Below are positions 1 through 9,577 of a stretch of 37,998 nt of DNA, piece by piece (within the stretch, counting starts at the first letter, position 1; each line of letters begins with the position of its first letter). The stretch is from Acidobacteriota bacterium. GTDB taxonomy: Bacteria > Acidobacteriota > Vicinamibacteria > Vicinamibacterales > SCN-69-37. The notes beneath the pieces were generated by a model. That model was given only the letters and a program-made list of their open reading frames with translations, made no database searches and was not told where the DNA came from. The position numbers and the translations under genes were made by a program. The DNA lies in assembly GCA_024640135.1 (NCBI GenBank), contig JAHEFO010000010.1, positions 1-37,998 of the forward strand. Reading direction: 5' to 3'.

Positions 1-3000
1 AGAAAATCTGCACGGCAACGACGATGCCTTCGATGCCAGGAGGGCACGTCAGCGACGCGTCTTTGACGTCTCCAGCCTTCTCGCCGAAAATCGCGCGCAG
101 CAGCTTCTCTTCCGGCGTCAGCTGAGTCTCGCCCTTCGGCGTGACCTTGCCCACCAGAATGTCGCCGGGCTTGACCGACGCGCCAATCCGGATGATCCCG
201 CTCTCGTCCAGATCGCGCAGGTAGCTCTCAGAGACGTTGGGAATATCCCGCGTAATCTCTTCCGGGCCGAGTTTCGTGTCGCGCGCCTCGATCTCGAACT
301 CTTCGATGTGAATCGACGTGTAGTAGTCGTCCTTCACCATCCGCTCGGACACCAGAATGGCGTCCTCGAAGTTGTAGCCACGCCACGGCATGAACGCGAC
401 GAGCACATTCCGCCCCAACGCCAGCTCACCGAGTTCGGTGCAAGGACCGTCGGCCAAGACCTGGCCCTTGGCCACCCGCTGCCCCACCCGCACAATCGGC
501 CGCTGATTGATGCACGTGTTCTGGTTCGATCGCTTGAACTTCGTCAGGCCGTAGATATCCGCGCCCATTTCGCGCGTCACGCCCTCGATGTCGCTCCCCT
601 CGACACGCACCACGATGCGCTTGCTGTCAATGTAGTCGACCACGCCGGTCCGGCGAGCCACGACCACCGCACCCGAGTCACGCGCCGTGATGTATTCCAT
701 GCCCGTGCCGACGTACGGCGCGCGGGCCTGCAGCAGCGGCACAGCCTGGCGCTGCATGTTCGATCCCATCAACGCCCGGTTCGCGTCGTCATGCTCCAGG
801 AACGGGATGAGCGAAGCAGCCACCGACACCAGCTGTTTCGGCGACACGTCAATGAAGTCCACCTTGTCGCGCGCCGCCAGAACGAACTCTCCGGCCTGAC
901 GGGCATTCACCCGCTCTTCCTTGATGTAGAGCCGTTCGTCCAGCTCGATGTTCGCCTGCGCGACGATGTACTGATCTTCCTCCCAGGCGGACAGGTAGAA
1001 GCAGTGCGGCTCGAACTCCACGCCCTTCTTCTTCGACCGGCCGTCGGCTCCCACCAACTCGTGGGCTTCCACGACGTCACCCACCGAATATTTGGGATTG
1101 CCTCCGGCGTTGGTTACCACCACGAAGTCGAGCACGTGGCCGTCCTTGACCTTGCGGTACGGCGACTCGATGAAGCCGAAGTCGTTGATGCGGGCATAGG
1201 AGGCCAACGATGAGATCAGGCCGATGTTCGGACCTTCCGGCGTCTCAATCGGACAGATGCGTCCGTAGTGGGTCGGGTGCACGTCACGCACCTCGAACCC
1301 GGCGCGCTCGCGCGACAGGCCTCCGGGCCCGAGGGCCGAGAGACGCCGCTTGTGGGTCACCTCGGACAGGGGATTGGTCTGGTCCATGAACTGCGACAAT
1401 TGGGACGAACCAAAGAACTCGCGAATGGCTGCCATCACCGGCTTGGCATTGATCAGGTCGTGGGGCATGGCAGTCGCCATTTCCTGATAGACCGACATCT
1501 TCTCCTTGATCGCGCGCTCCATGCGAACCAGGCCGATGCGGAACTGGTTCTCGAGGAGTTCGCCCACGGAGCGGACGCGCCGATTGCCGAGATGATCGAT
1601 GTCATCGACCCCGGCCGGATTCTTGCGCAACTGCAGGAGGTACTTGATGACATCGTAGAAGTCCTGCGGATGCAGGACCTTCTCGTCGAGGGGCGTCTGC
1701 AGTTTCAATTTGGTATTGAGCTTCAGGCGGCCAACCCGGGAGAAGTCGTACTTCTGCGCGTTGAAGAACATGTTTTCGAACAGGTTGCGCGAGCTGTCGA
1801 GCGTCGGCGGATCGCCCGGCCGGAGGCGCCGGTAGATCTCGATCAGCGCCTCCTCGTGCTTCTGGATCGGATCCTTCTTGAGCGTCTGCGACAGCACCGA
1901 ACCGACATCGTCCTTTTCCGGGAAGAAGACGGCGATTCGATCGACGTTCATCTCCTGGGCCATCGCAATGACACGCTCGGAGAGTTCGTCGTTCGCCTCC
2001 AACAGGACCTCCCCGGTGGAGGGGTCGACCACGTCGGCGGCCGCGTAGGCCCCGTCGCGCTCGGACTCCGCCAGTTCGATGCCCTCGACACCAGCCTTGC
2101 GCAGGGCCTCGAGCTGATCCCGGCGGATCTTCTTGTTCGCATAGATCTGAAGGTCGGAGCCCGGAATCTTCATCGACGCGCCCGAACGCCGGCCCAGCAG
2201 CGAGTCGTCCACCTTCCAGAGCACCCGCCCGTCCTGGAGCAGCAGCTCGTCGACGGTGTGGAACGTCCGCAGGATTTCGGCCACACTCCTCAGCCCGAGG
2301 GCGCGCAGGAACACCGATGCCAGGAACTTGCGCTTTCGATCAATGCGCACGTAGAGCAGGTTCTTCGCGTCGTACTCGAACTCCACCCACGAGCCGCGGT
2401 ACGGAATAATCTGCGCCGCAAACAGGGTCTTGTCTTCCGCGTGGAAGAAGGCACCAGGCGAACGGTGCAACTGACTGACGATGACCCGCTCGGTGCCGTT
2501 GATGATGAAGGTGCCATGGTCACCCATCAGCGGGATGTCGCCGAAATAGACTTCCTGCTCCTTGATGTCCCGGATCGTCTTCACGCCCGTTTCAGGGTCT
2601 TTGTTCCAGACAACCAGGCGGATGGTGACCTTGAGCGGCACGGCGTAGGTCATGCCACGCTCCTGGCACTCCTCCACGTCGTACTTCAGCTTCATGCCGA
2701 CGGTGGTGCCGCAGATGTCGCAGACGTCGCCCCGGGCATCATTGGACCGCCCGCACGAATAGCAGATCACGTGACCTTCGCCGTACGGGTCTGCCACCAG
2801 AACGGATCCGCACCCCTCGCACTTCTTCCGCAGATGCTCCAGCCCCGAGAGGCGACCGCACTTGCACTCCCAATTGCCGATGGAATAATCAATGAACTCG
2901 AGTGACGAGTTCTCGCGGAAGTCGCTGATCGGGAAGACCGACTTGAACACCGATTGCAGACCCACATCTTCGCGCTCTGCCGGCAGACGATTCATCTGCA

Positions 3001-3115
3001 GGAAGCGCTCATACGACTTCTTCTGAATCTCGATGAGATTCGGAATCGGAATCGTGGTATTAATCTTCGAAAAATCGATGCGTTCGCGGTAGACGTTCTT
3101 GGGCAGGCTGTACAT
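1..3115 (-). CDS. rpoB: RNA polymerase beta subunit (C-terminus cut off by window edge)
   Basis: This encodes the beta subunit of RNA polymerase, which forms one side of the catalytic cleft. About 1038 codons are present, from the start ATG at 3115 to a point matching the conserved [15 protein letters not shown]...DVKD region (near 1-125); the rest lies outside the window. The rifampicin region is intact near 1310-1420 ([12 protein letters not shown], then [13 protein letters not shown]), with the usual Asp, His and Ser at the classic resistance positions, so it looks rifampicin-sensitive. A GAGG ribosome site lies 8 bases before ATG. Residues about 82-142 are an insertion not present in E. 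coli RpoB. It holds four Cys pairs (84/86, 99/102, 118/121, 132/135), which suggests two zinc sites, and sits just before the conserved ECQERGMTY segment. rplL lies 188 bases upstream in the same operon. The gene call is certain; the zinc role is inferred. Confidence 0.98.
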   Translation of the reverse strand, partial: MYSLPKNVYRERIDFSKINTTIPIPNLIEIQKKSYERFLQMNRLPAEREDVGLQSVFKSVFPISDFRENSSLEFIDYSIGNWECKCGRLSGLEHLRKKCEGCGSVLVADPYGEGHVICYSCGRSNDARGDVCDICGTTVGMKLKYDVEECQERGMTYAVPLKVTIRLVVWNKDPETGVKTIRDIKEQEVYFGDIPLMGDHGTFIINGTERVIVSQLHRSPGAFFHAEDKTLFAAQIIPYRGSWVEFEYDAKNLLYVRIDRKRKFLASVFLRALGLRSVAEILRTFHTVDELLLQDGRVLWKVDDSLLGRRSGASMKIPGSDLQIYANKKIRRDQLEALRKAGVEGIELAESERDGAYAAADVVDPSTGEVLLEANDELSERVIAMAQEMNVDRIAVFFPEKDDVGSVLSQTLKKDPIQKHEEALIEIYRRLRPGDPPTLDSSRNLFENMFFNAQKYDFSRVGRLKLNTKLKLQTPLDEKVLHPQDFYDVIKYLLQLRKNPAGVDDIDHLGNRRVRSVGELLENQFRIGLVRMERAIKEKMSVYQEMATAMPHDLINAKPVMAAIREFFGSSQLSQFMDQTNPLSEVTHKRRLSALGPGGLSRERAGFEVRDVHPTHYGRICPIETPEGPNIGLISSLASYARINDFGFIESPYRKVKDGHVLDFVVVTNAGGNPKYSVGDVVEAHELVGADGRSKKKGVEFEPHCFYLSAWEEDQYIVAQANIELDERLYIKEERVNARQAGEFVLAARDKVDFIDVSPKQLVSVAASLIPFLEHDDANRALMGSNMQRQAVPLLQARAPYVGTGMEYITARDSGAVVVARRTGVVDYIDSKRIVVRVEGSDIEGVTREMGADIYGLTKFKRSNQNTCINQRPIVRVGQRVAKGQVLADGPCTELGELALGRNVLVAFMPWRGYNFEDAILVSERMVKDDYYTSIHIEEFEIEARDTKLGPEEITRDIPNVSESYLRDLDESGIIRIGASVKPGDILVGKVTPKGETQLTPEEKLLRAIFGEKAGDVKDASLTCPPGIEGIVVAVQIF

Positions 3116-3238
3116 TCAGTAATCCTCGGGCCGTGCCGGAGAGACATCGGTGCGTGGGCCCCACGCCGATGCCATAACTTCAGACCGGAGTCGCACACAC
3201 CCCGGTCCGTCACGAAAGAAACTGGGTCACGTCATTCA

Positions 3239-3273
3239 CACGAGGCGTGAAGGACATCCTTCACGGCCTCGTG
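3239..3273 (-). other. Long hairpin in the rplL-rpoB gap
   Basis: The arms CACGAGGCGTGAAGGA (3239-3254) and TCCTTCACGGCCTCGTG (3257-3273) pair over 16 bases with a single bulge and a very small loop. In the minus-strand transcript this lies between rplL and rpoB. No T-run follows, so it is not a standard intrinsic terminator. The E. coli rplL-rpoB gap holds an attenuator and an RNase III cleavage site, and a similar processing or attenuation role is inferred here. A second, shorter hairpin (CATCGG/CCGATG arms, 3145-3171) follows it just before rpoB. Confidence 0.6.
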
Positions 3274-3303
3274 CAAACCCCGAACCCAGGGCAACCCCCA
3301 GAG

Positions 3304-3690
3304 CTACTTGACTTCGACCTTCGCGCCGGCTTCTTCGAACTTCTTCTTGATGGCAGCAGCCTCATCCTTGGTCACGCCTTCCTTGATGGCTTTGGGCGCG
3401 CTCTCGACGAGGTCCTTGGCTTCTTTCAGGCCAAGGCTGGTGACTTCACGCACCACCTTGATCACGTTGATCTTGTTGCCGCCGAAATCGGTCAGCATCA
3501 CCGTGAATTCGGTCTGCTCTTCGGCTGCCGCCGCAGCACCGCCGCCTCCCATGCCCGGCATCGCCATCGGCATCGCGGCAGCGGCGGACACGCCGAGCTC
3601 CGTCTCCAGTGCCTTGACGAGCTCCGACAGCTCGAGCACCGAAATCCCCTTGATGTAGTCCACCACCTGCTGCTGTGTCATATCGGCCAT
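3304..3690 (-). CDS. rplL: 50S ribosomal protein L7/L12
   Basis: L7/L12 forms the flexible stalk of the large subunit that recruits and activates translational GTPases. The 128-residue product has the N-terminal dimer domain ([15 protein letters not shown]), an Ala/Gly/Met-rich hinge (about residues 38-55), and the conserved C-terminal domain ([18 protein letters not shown], then [14 protein letters not shown]). The start is ATG 3690, not an upstream in-frame codon at 3714, because AGGAGAA sits just before 3690 and the product then begins as the family does. It is 103 bases downstream of rplJ, which encodes the protein that anchors it to the ribosome, and is followed by the structured gap before rpoB. 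Nothing unusual is seen. Confidence 0.98.
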   Translation of the reverse strand: MADMTQQQVVDYIKGISVLELSELVKALETELGVSAAAAMPMAMPGMGGGGAAAAAEEQTEFTVMLTDFGGNKINVIKVVREVTSLGLKEAKDLVESAPKAIKEGVTKDEAAAIKKKFEEAGAKVEVK

Positions 3691-3793
3691 TGTTCTTCTC
3701 CTGAATCGAATCAAAAAATTGAAATGTGCTGTCCGGCTACTCGCTCTTGGGGCTTGAAGCCTCCAACAGCCAATTCCCGATCACCAATGCTGC

Positions 3794-4333
3794 CTACTCG
3801 CTCGCCGCGCCTTCCGCCTTCTTCTTCTCTGCCTGCGACAGAACATTCATCAAGTCGCGCGGCACCGCCGACAGCACGGTCACGAGTTGCTGCATCGGAG
3901 CCTGGAGAACGAAGAGAAGCTTGGCGTACAGCTCCGGCCGGCCCGGCAGGCTTGCCAGTTCCGCCATCGTGGCCGCAGGCACCACCTGTCCCTGCACGAC
4001 GGCCGCCTTGATGCTGGCGGTCGGCACTCCCTTCAGGAACACCGTGAGGGCCTTGGCCATCGCGACCGGATCCTGGTCGGTGAACACCACGGCGGTCTGC
4101 CCGACGAAGTGCGACATCAACCCCTCGAACGGCGTGCCTGCCGTGGCGCGCCTGGCCAGCGTGTTCTTCACGACGGTATAGCGCGCACCCGTGGCGCGAA
4201 TCTGCCGTCGGAGATCTGTGACCTGGGGCACGGAAATGCCCCTGTAGTCCACCAGCACCGCAGTCTGGGCTGCGCCAAATGCGGTGGTGAGCTGCTCCAG
4301 CTCGGTTGCTTTTTCTGCTCTTGTGACTGCCAT
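3794..4333 (-). CDS. rplJ: 50S ribosomal protein L10
   Basis: L10 binds 23S rRNA and carries the L7/L12 dimers at the stalk base. The 179-residue product has the family start ([12 protein letters not shown]), the [17 protein letters not shown] segment and [10 protein letters not shown]. Its C-terminal helix ends in a charged [11 protein letters not shown] tail. The start ATG 4333 follows GGGAG. Only 21 bases separate it from the rplA stop, so the L10-binding mRNA leader that many bacteria have between rplA and rplJ does not fit here. Feedback control, if present, must act elsewhere in the operon (inference). Confidence 0.97.
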   Translation of the reverse strand: MAVTRAEKATELEQLTTAFGAAQTAVLVDYRGISVPQVTDLRRQIRATGARYTVVKNTLARRATAGTPFEGLMSHFVGQTAVVFTDQDPVAMAKALTVFLKGVPTASIKAAVVQGQVVPAATMAELASLPGRPELYAKLLFVLQAPMQQLVTVLSAVPRDLMNVLSQAEKKKAEGAASE

Positions 4334-4354
4334 TATCGAAACTCCCGCCGGCGC

Positions 4355-5059
4355 CTAATGTTTGACGAGCTGATCGAGGTTCGTCGCGTCGATGACCACC
4401 CCGGGACCCATCGTTGACGACATCGTCACACTCTTGACATACCGGCCTTTGGCGGCCGACGGCTTGGCCTTGATGATGCTGTCCATCAGCGCGTGCGCGT
4501 TCGCCACCAGATTGGCGGCGTCAAAGGACACCCGGCCAACCGGAGCGTGCACCACGCCGGCTTTGTCAACGCGAAACTCCACCTTGCCGGCCTTGATTTC
4601 CTGGACCGCCTTGGCCACGTCCATGGTGACCGTGCCCGTCTTCGGATTCGGCATCAGACCGCGCGGCCCCAGGACCTTCCCCAGCTTGCCCACGGCCCGC
4701 ATCATGTCCGGGGTCGCCACGACGGCATCGAAATCCTGCCATCCGCCCAGAATCCGATCCACCAGTTCCTCGCCGCCAACCTCGTCGGCCGACGCCTCGG
4801 TCGCCTCCCGCTGCTTTTCCGCGTTCGCGATCACGAGCACCTTCTTCGACTTGCCCAGGCCATGGGGCAACACGACGGTGCCCCGAACCATCTGGTCGGC
4901 GTGCTTCGGATCAACACCAAGGCGGATCGACATCTCGACCGTCTCGTCGAACTTGGTGTATTTGACCTTTTGAATCAGGGGAACAGCCTCTTCCACGGTG
5001 TGCGGCCGGACCGGCACCTGATCGCGCGCGGCCTGGTATTTCTTCCCTCTCGAACGCAT
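4355..5059 (-). CDS. rplA: 50S ribosomal protein L1
   Basis: L1 forms the mobile L1 stalk at the tRNA exit side and is a translational repressor of its own operon in E. coli. The product is 234 residues. Visible family segments are [51 protein letters not shown] and [20 protein letters not shown] 5059 is preferred to a longer frame starting at 5101 because GAAGGAG precedes 5059 and the first residues (MRSRGKKYQ) match L1 proteins. The gap of about 114 bases to rplK contains low-complexity TGATTGGTGAGTGGGGAG-type sequence. Typical length and composition. Confidence 0.98.
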   Translation of the reverse strand: MRSRGKKYQAARDQVPVRPHTVEEAVPLIQKVKYTKFDETVEMSIRLGVDPKHADQMVRGTVVLPHGLGKSKKVLVIANAEKQREATEASADEVGGEELVDRILGGWQDFDAVVATPDMMRAVGKLGKVLGPRGLMPNPKTGTVTMDVAKAVQEIKAGKVEFRVDKAGVVHAPVGRVSFDAANLVANAHALMDSIIKAKPSAAKGRYVKSVTMSSTMGPGVVIDATNLDQLVKH

Positions 5060-5173
5060 AACACTCCTTCGGTGGTTCAAACGGGCAACACGCCCTCCCA
5101 CCTCTCACAAATCACGACTTGGGGATTGAGTCTCTGCGCGTGACGACCCAAGAACACACTCCCCACTCACCAA

Positions 5174-5599
5174 TCATCCAAGCACGTCCAGCCCCATGGA
5201 CCGGGCGGTGCCGCTGACGGACCGGACCGCCGCGGCAAGCTCCTCACAATTCAGATCCGGGAGCTTGATCTTCGCGATCTCCTCAAGCTGCTTCTGGGTG
5301 ACGGTCCCCACCTTGTTCTTGTTGGGAACGCCCGATCCCTTGGCAATGTTCGCCGCGCGCTTGAGCAGCACCGCGGCCGGCGGTGTCTTCAAGATGAAGC
5401 TGAACGACCGGTCGGCGTAAATAGTGACCACTGCCGGGATAATCAGCCCGTCCTGCGCCGCGGTTTTCGCGTTGAAGTTCTTGCAGAAGTCCATGATATT
5501 GACGCCGTGAGGGCCGAGCGCCGTGCCCACAGGCGGCGCCGGCGTCGCCTTCCCCGCGGCAATCTGGAGCTTGACCTGGGCTTGTACCTTTTTCGCCAT
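5174..5599 (-). CDS. rplK: 50S ribosomal protein L11
   Basis: L11 forms the GTPase-associated centre with 23S rRNA and is needed for the RelA stringent response. The 141-residue product is full length. It shows the proline-rich N-terminal hinge ([26 protein letters not shown]), the [12 protein letters not shown] segment and the C-terminal rRNA-binding domain ending [14 protein letters not shown]. The N-terminal prolines are the usual thiostrepton-contact residues. AAGG precedes the ATG. nusG lies 39 bases upstream, the standard nusG-rplK-rplA order. Confidence 0.98.
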   Translation of the reverse strand: MAKKVQAQVKLQIAAGKATPAPPVGTALGPHGVNIMDFCKNFNAKTAAQDGLIIPAVVTIYADRSFSFILKTPPAAVLLKRAANIAKGSGVPNKNKVGTVTQKQLEEIAKIKLPDLNCEELAAAVRSVSGTARSMGLDVLG

Positions 5600-5638
5600 A
5601 TCTGACCTTCGCTATTCCTTCCGACGGCGCTCGTGCGC

Positions 5639-6181
5639 CTAAAACTTTTCAACCTGGAGAAAGTCCAGTTCCACCGGTGTCGCGCGCCCGAAGATCGTGA
5701 CCATGACCTTCAGGGTGTTGCGATCGGTATTGACCTCCTCCACAACGCCGTTAAAGCTGGCAAACGGCCCCTCGTTGATTCGCACCTGATCGCCCTTCTC
5801 AAACGAGTACTTCGGTTTCGGCTTCTCGGCCGCCACCGTCACCTGGTGCAAGATCTGGTCGACTTCCTCACGGGTCAGCGGCATCGGCTTCGCGCCAGCG
5901 CCCACAAACCCCGTCACCTTCGGCGTGTTCTTGACGACATGCCAGGCGTTGTCGGACATGTACATGTCCACGAGAATGTATCCGGGAAAGAACCGCCGGG
6001 AACTCTTCACTTCCTTGCCGCCCCGGCGCTCGACGATGTCCTCGGTGGGGATCAGCACTTCACCGATTTCATCCTGCAGGCCATAGGCCTGCACCCGCTG
6101 CTCCAACGACTCGCGGACCTTGTTCTCGAATCCCGAGTACGTGTGGATGATGTACCACTGCTTCGTCTTGACGTCGGTCAT
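5639..6181 (-). CDS. nusG: Transcription termination/antitermination factor NusG
   Basis: NusG binds RNA polymerase and couples it to Rho or to the ribosome. The product is 180 residues. The NGN domain begins [23 protein letters not shown] and includes [14 protein letters not shown]. The KOW domain contains [24 protein letters not shown] and ends [17 protein letters not shown] 6181 is chosen because it overlaps the secE stop as ATGA and because family members begin just before KQWY; the open frame runs further upstream only as an accident inside secE. The overlap implies translational coupling to secE. Confidence 0.98.
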   Translation of the reverse strand: MTDVKTKQWYIIHTYSGFENKVRESLEQRVQAYGLQDEIGEVLIPTEDIVERRGGKEVKSSRRFFPGYILVDMYMSDNAWHVVKNTPKVTGFVGAGAKPMPLTREEVDQILHQVTVAAEKPKPKYSFEKGDQVRINEGPFASFNGVVEEVNTDRNTLKVMVTIFGRATPVELDFLQVEKF

Positions 6182-6420
6182 GCGCCACCGAACCGGGTAA
6201 ACACCCAACGGACACCGGCCGAAACACCCAGGTCGACCGCATAGAGGTAGATGCCAAACAACGCGGAGACGAGAATGACCACCAGTGTGGTCGCCCACAC
6301 CTCGCCGCGGGCGGGCCAACTCACCCGCGTCAATTCGTTCCGGACCTCTGAGAGAAACCGACGGGCACGGGCAATTCGCCCGCCCGCCTGACTCGCCAGT
6401 TCTTTCCCGCTATCGACCAT
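6178..6420 (-). CDS. secE: Preprotein translocase subunit SecE
   Basis: SecE is the small clamp subunit of the SecYEG protein channel in the inner membrane. The 80-residue product is the short one-helix form. It has a charged cytoplasmic segment with the family motif [19 protein letters not shown] (about residues 29-47) and then a single membrane helix (about 47-68). ATG 6420 has AAAGG before it. A TTG at 6441 is in frame but lies only four bases from the end of tRNA-Trp, so it is unlikely. The stop overlaps the nusG start. tRNA-Trp directly upstream is a common arrangement for tuf-tRNATrp-secE-nusG. Confidence 0.96.
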   Translation of the reverse strand: MVDSGKELASQAGGRIARARRFLSEVRNELTRVSWPARGEVWATTLVVILVSALFGIYLYAVDLGVSAGVRWVFTRFGGA

Positions 6421-6444
6421 TGCTGCCTTTACACCCGTCAAGTC

Positions 6445-6520
6445 TGGCAGGCCAGGAGGGACTCGAACCCCCAGCCCTCGGTTTTGGAGACCGATGCTCT
6501 ACCAATTGAGCTACTGGCCT
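6445..6520 (-). tRNA. tRNA-Trp (CCA anticodon)
   Basis: The minus strand folds into a full cloverleaf. The acceptor arms AGGCCAG/CTGGCCT pair, the D arm is AGCTCAATTGGTAGAGC, and the anticodon loop CTCCAAA reads CCA (codon UGG). The T arm is GGGGGTTCGAGTCCCTC, with discriminator G and an encoded CCA tail. It lies between rpmG and secE in the same transcript direction. Confidence 0.97.
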
Positions 6521-6588
6521 AAACACATGGGGAAATGGGAAATAGGGACGCTGCCGTCGACCATTTCGAACACCTCTCCAAGAACCCG

Positions 6589-6738
6589 CTACTTCGACTC
6601 CTTGTGCCCGGTATGCCTGCGGCAGAACCGACAGAACTTATTGAACGCCAGCCGCTCAGAACTCTTCTTCCGGTTCTTCGTCGTGCTGTAGTTGCGGCGC
6701 TTGCACTCGGAACACGCCAACGACACGATCTCGCGCAT
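6589..6738 (-). CDS. rpmG: 50S ribosomal protein L33, zinc-binding form
   Basis: L33 is a small large-subunit protein near the E site. The 49-residue product is short but clear: [20 protein letters not shown], then [20 protein letters not shown] and GHKESK. Two Cys pairs (9/12 and 36/39) make it the C+ or zinc-ribbon form; many bacteria also have a zinc-free paralogue, not seen in this window. The start ATG 6738 follows GAAGGTGAG. It lies between tuf and tRNA-Trp-secE, a place where rpmG is found in many phyla. Confidence 0.96.
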   Translation of the reverse strand: MREIVSLACSECKRRNYSTTKNRKKSSERLAFNKFCRFCRRHTGHKESK

Positions 6739-6805
6739 AACTCACCTTCGTGACAATCGGCAGGACCTTGGCGCTCCCGCCTCGAGAACCTGCACAGCCG
6801 CGACC

Positions 6806-6848
6806 CGAGCCCCGGCGCGTCGCGCGCAGGGACCCGGCTCAGGGCTCG
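6806..6848 (-). other. Hairpin just after tuf
   Basis: CGAGCCC (6842-6848 read on minus) pairs with GGGCTCG (6806-6812 read on minus) over seven bases, starting eight bases past the tuf stop, with a GC-rich loop that can fold further. There is no T-run. It may slow RNA decay or mark processing between tuf and rpmG. Confidence 0.3.
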
Positions 6849-6855
6849 TTATTCG

Positions 6856-8055
<1,200 letters not shown>

Positions 8056-8150
8056 TGCTCTCTCGTCTCCGTTTATCGGCCAGGCTACGTGCCCCCAGCC
8101 TACAAGTTACTGCCCGATTACTACCCAACCACTTCGCCGTGTCACTCTTC

Positions 8151-8226
8151 TGGAGCCGATGACCGGGATCGAACCGGTGACCTCGTCCTTACCAAGGACG
8201 TGCTCTGCCAACTGAGCTACATCGGC
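8151..8226 (-). tRNA. tRNA-Thr (GGU anticodon)
   Basis: The acceptor stem GCCGATG/CATCGGC is perfect, with discriminator T (U) and encoded CCA. The anticodon stem CGTCC/GGACG holds the loop TTGGTAA, giving GGT (codons ACC/ACU). It is the last tRNA before tuf, at the place of E. coli thrT. Confidence 0.97.
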
Positions 8227-8344
8227 CTACGCTCGTCGCCCGCTTCGCGCGCAGCTTCGGCCGACTGTGCCGGCCCGTTCCCTCTCCCCAACCCGCAGCC
8301 CTGACCAATCGAAAGCGCAGGCACCGCGAACGTCTCGCGTTGGC

Positions 8345-8419
8345 TGGAGCGGGAGACGGGGATCGAACCCGCGACCAACAGCTTGGAAGGCTGTGACTCT
8401 ACCACTGAGTTACTCCCGC
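8345..8419 (-). tRNA. tRNA-Gly (UCC anticodon)
   Basis: The acceptor GCGGGAG/CTCCCGC is perfect, with discriminator T (U) and encoded CCA. The loop CTTCCAA in the ACAGC/GCTGT stem gives TCC (codons GGA/GGG). It is at the place of E. coli glyT. Confidence 0.97.
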
Positions 8420-8560
8420 CTCCGTCTCGCTCCGTTCCGCTCTGGACACTCCGTTTCGCTCAGGCGGACATGCCCGCCACGACCCCTGCTTTCCTGCCAT
8501 CCGCAGATCGGATCCCCTAAGCCTACCAGCATCAGCCCCCATGTGGCGCATGGGGCAAGC

Positions 8561-8647
8561 TGGTGGCGAGGGAAGGATTCGAACCTTCGAAGGCGCTGGG
8601 CCGACAGATTTACAGTCTGCTGCGTTTGACCGCTTCGCTACCTCGCC
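8561..8647 (-). tRNA. tRNA-Tyr (GUA anticodon)
   Basis: This is an 87-base class II tRNA with a long variable arm. The acceptor is GGCGAGG/CCTCGCC with discriminator A and encoded CCA. The anticodon loop CTGTAAA gives GTA (codons UAU/UAC). It is at the place of E. coli tyrU. Confidence 0.97.
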
Positions 8648-8685
8648 CGATACATTGACTGCCCTTGCCGTGACCCCCGAAAATA

Positions 8686-8762
8686 TGGAGCTGGCGAAGG
8701 GATTTGAACCCCCGACCAGCTGATTACAAATCAGCTGCTCTACCGGACTGAGCTACGCCAGC
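8686..8762 (-). tRNA. tRNA-Thr (UGU anticodon)
   Basis: The acceptor GCTGGCG/CGCCAGC is perfect, with discriminator T (U) and encoded CCA. The loop TTTGTAA in the GCTGA/TCAGC stem gives TGT (codons ACA/ACG). It is the first tRNA of the tuf transcript, at the place of E. coli thrU. Confidence 0.97.
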
Positions 8763-8776
8763 CAGACGAAACCGTG

Positions 8777-8806
8777 ATGGTAGCACGGCGCGTGCCAAAG
8801 CAGCAA
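8777..8806 (-). promoter_or_regulatory. Candidate promoter for the tRNA-tuf operon
   Basis: On the minus strand TTGCTG (8801-8806) and TACCAT (8777-8782) are spaced by 18 bases. The expected transcript start lies a few bases before the first tRNA-Thr base (8762). The boxes match sigma-70 consensus only partly, but the position between rlmB and the tRNA cluster fits. Read-through from rlmB is an alternative. Confidence 0.4.
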
Positions 8807-8810
8807 CCGC

Positions 8811-9533
8811 CTATTCACGGTCCCGGCGCTGCCGCGCCGCCTCAAAAAGGGCCACTCCGGCTGCCACCGAGACGTTGAGACTCTCCACCATCCCTCCCAT
8901 GGGGATCCGGATCAGCCGATCGCAGGTCTCCCGCACGAGCCGGCGCAACCCCTGGCCCTCCGCTCCCACGACAAACGCCGTGGGCAGCGTGTAGTCCAGC
9001 GCGTCATAAACGTCGCTCGCCTCGCCGTCCAGACCCACCGTCCAGACCCCCTGGGTCTTCAACGTTTCCAGGGCTCTCGAAATATTGACCACCGTGGCGA
9101 TCTTGACGTGGTGTACGGCACCAGCTGACGCCTTGGCCGTCGCTCCGTCCAACGGCGCGGCATGTCGGGCCTGCCGGACAACGCCGTGACAACCCGCACC
9201 ATCAGCGGAGCGCAGGATGGCCCCGACATTCTGCGGGTCCTCTATCCCGTCGAGCACCACGATCAACGGGGGGCCCTCCGCCTGGAGCACCAACTCTTCC
9301 ACCGTGTAGGCGGCCAACGCCTCCAAATCGGCAGCCACACCCTGGTGGACACCACCGCGGACCATTCGCTCAAGGGCCTTTCGGTCCACGGTTTCAACGA
9401 TGATGCGCAGCTCGCGGGCCCGCGCAATCAGCGTATCGACACGAGGCCCGGCTCCCCGTACGTGCACGAGGCGAGACACCCGACGAGCCTTCAGGGCCTC
9501 TCCCACCGCGTGGATTCCGTAGATCAGGGGCAT
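8811..9533 (-). CDS. rlmB: 23S rRNA 2'-O-methyltransferase, TrmH/SpoU family (RlmB-like)
   Basis: SpoU-family enzymes methylate a ribose 2'-OH in tRNA or rRNA using S-adenosylmethionine; RlmB acts on a peptidyl-transferase-loop guanosine of 23S rRNA. The 240-residue product has an N-terminal substrate-binding domain (YGIHAVGEAL at residues 5-14). The knotted catalytic domain carries motif 1 (PQNVGAILRSADGAG, 100-114), motif 2 (FVVGAEGQGLRRL, 187-199) and motif 3 (IPMGGMVESLNVSVAAGVALFE, 210-231). Full length for RlmB. The exact target is assigned by overall similarity; a related family member is possible. It is 44 bases after gltX and is the last gene before the tRNA-tuf promoter region. Confidence 0.9.
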   Translation of the reverse strand: MPLIYGIHAVGEALKARRVSRLVHVRGAGPRVDTLIARARELRIIVETVDRKALERMVRGGVHQGVAADLEALAAYTVEELVLQAEGPPLIVVLDGIEDPQNVGAILRSADGAGCHGVVRQARHAAPLDGATAKASAGAVHHVKIATVVNISRALETLKTQGVWTVGLDGEASDVYDALDYTLPTAFVVGAEGQGLRRLVRETCDRLIRIPMGGMVESLNVSVAAGVALFEAARQRRDRE

Positions 9534-9577
9534 CCAGACAGATTACCGCAGATACGGAGACGGGGAGACGGGTCTCC

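Noticed and set aside
308-1213. A 301-codon plus-strand open frame opposite rpoB
   Set aside because: Same reason: a His/Arg/Val-rich shadow of rpoB with no family features.
1268-2905. A 545-codon open frame on the plus strand opposite rpoB
   Set aside because: It is fully antisense to well-conserved rpoB, has no recognisable domain and its composition fits the complement of a GC-rich gene.
3712-3720. Six-T run on the minus strand before rplL as an intrinsic terminator
   Set aside because: No stable hairpin directly precedes it.
8056-8810. A small protein gene among the tRNA genes
   Set aside because: Open frames here are made of tRNA sequence and have no ribosome site or family match.
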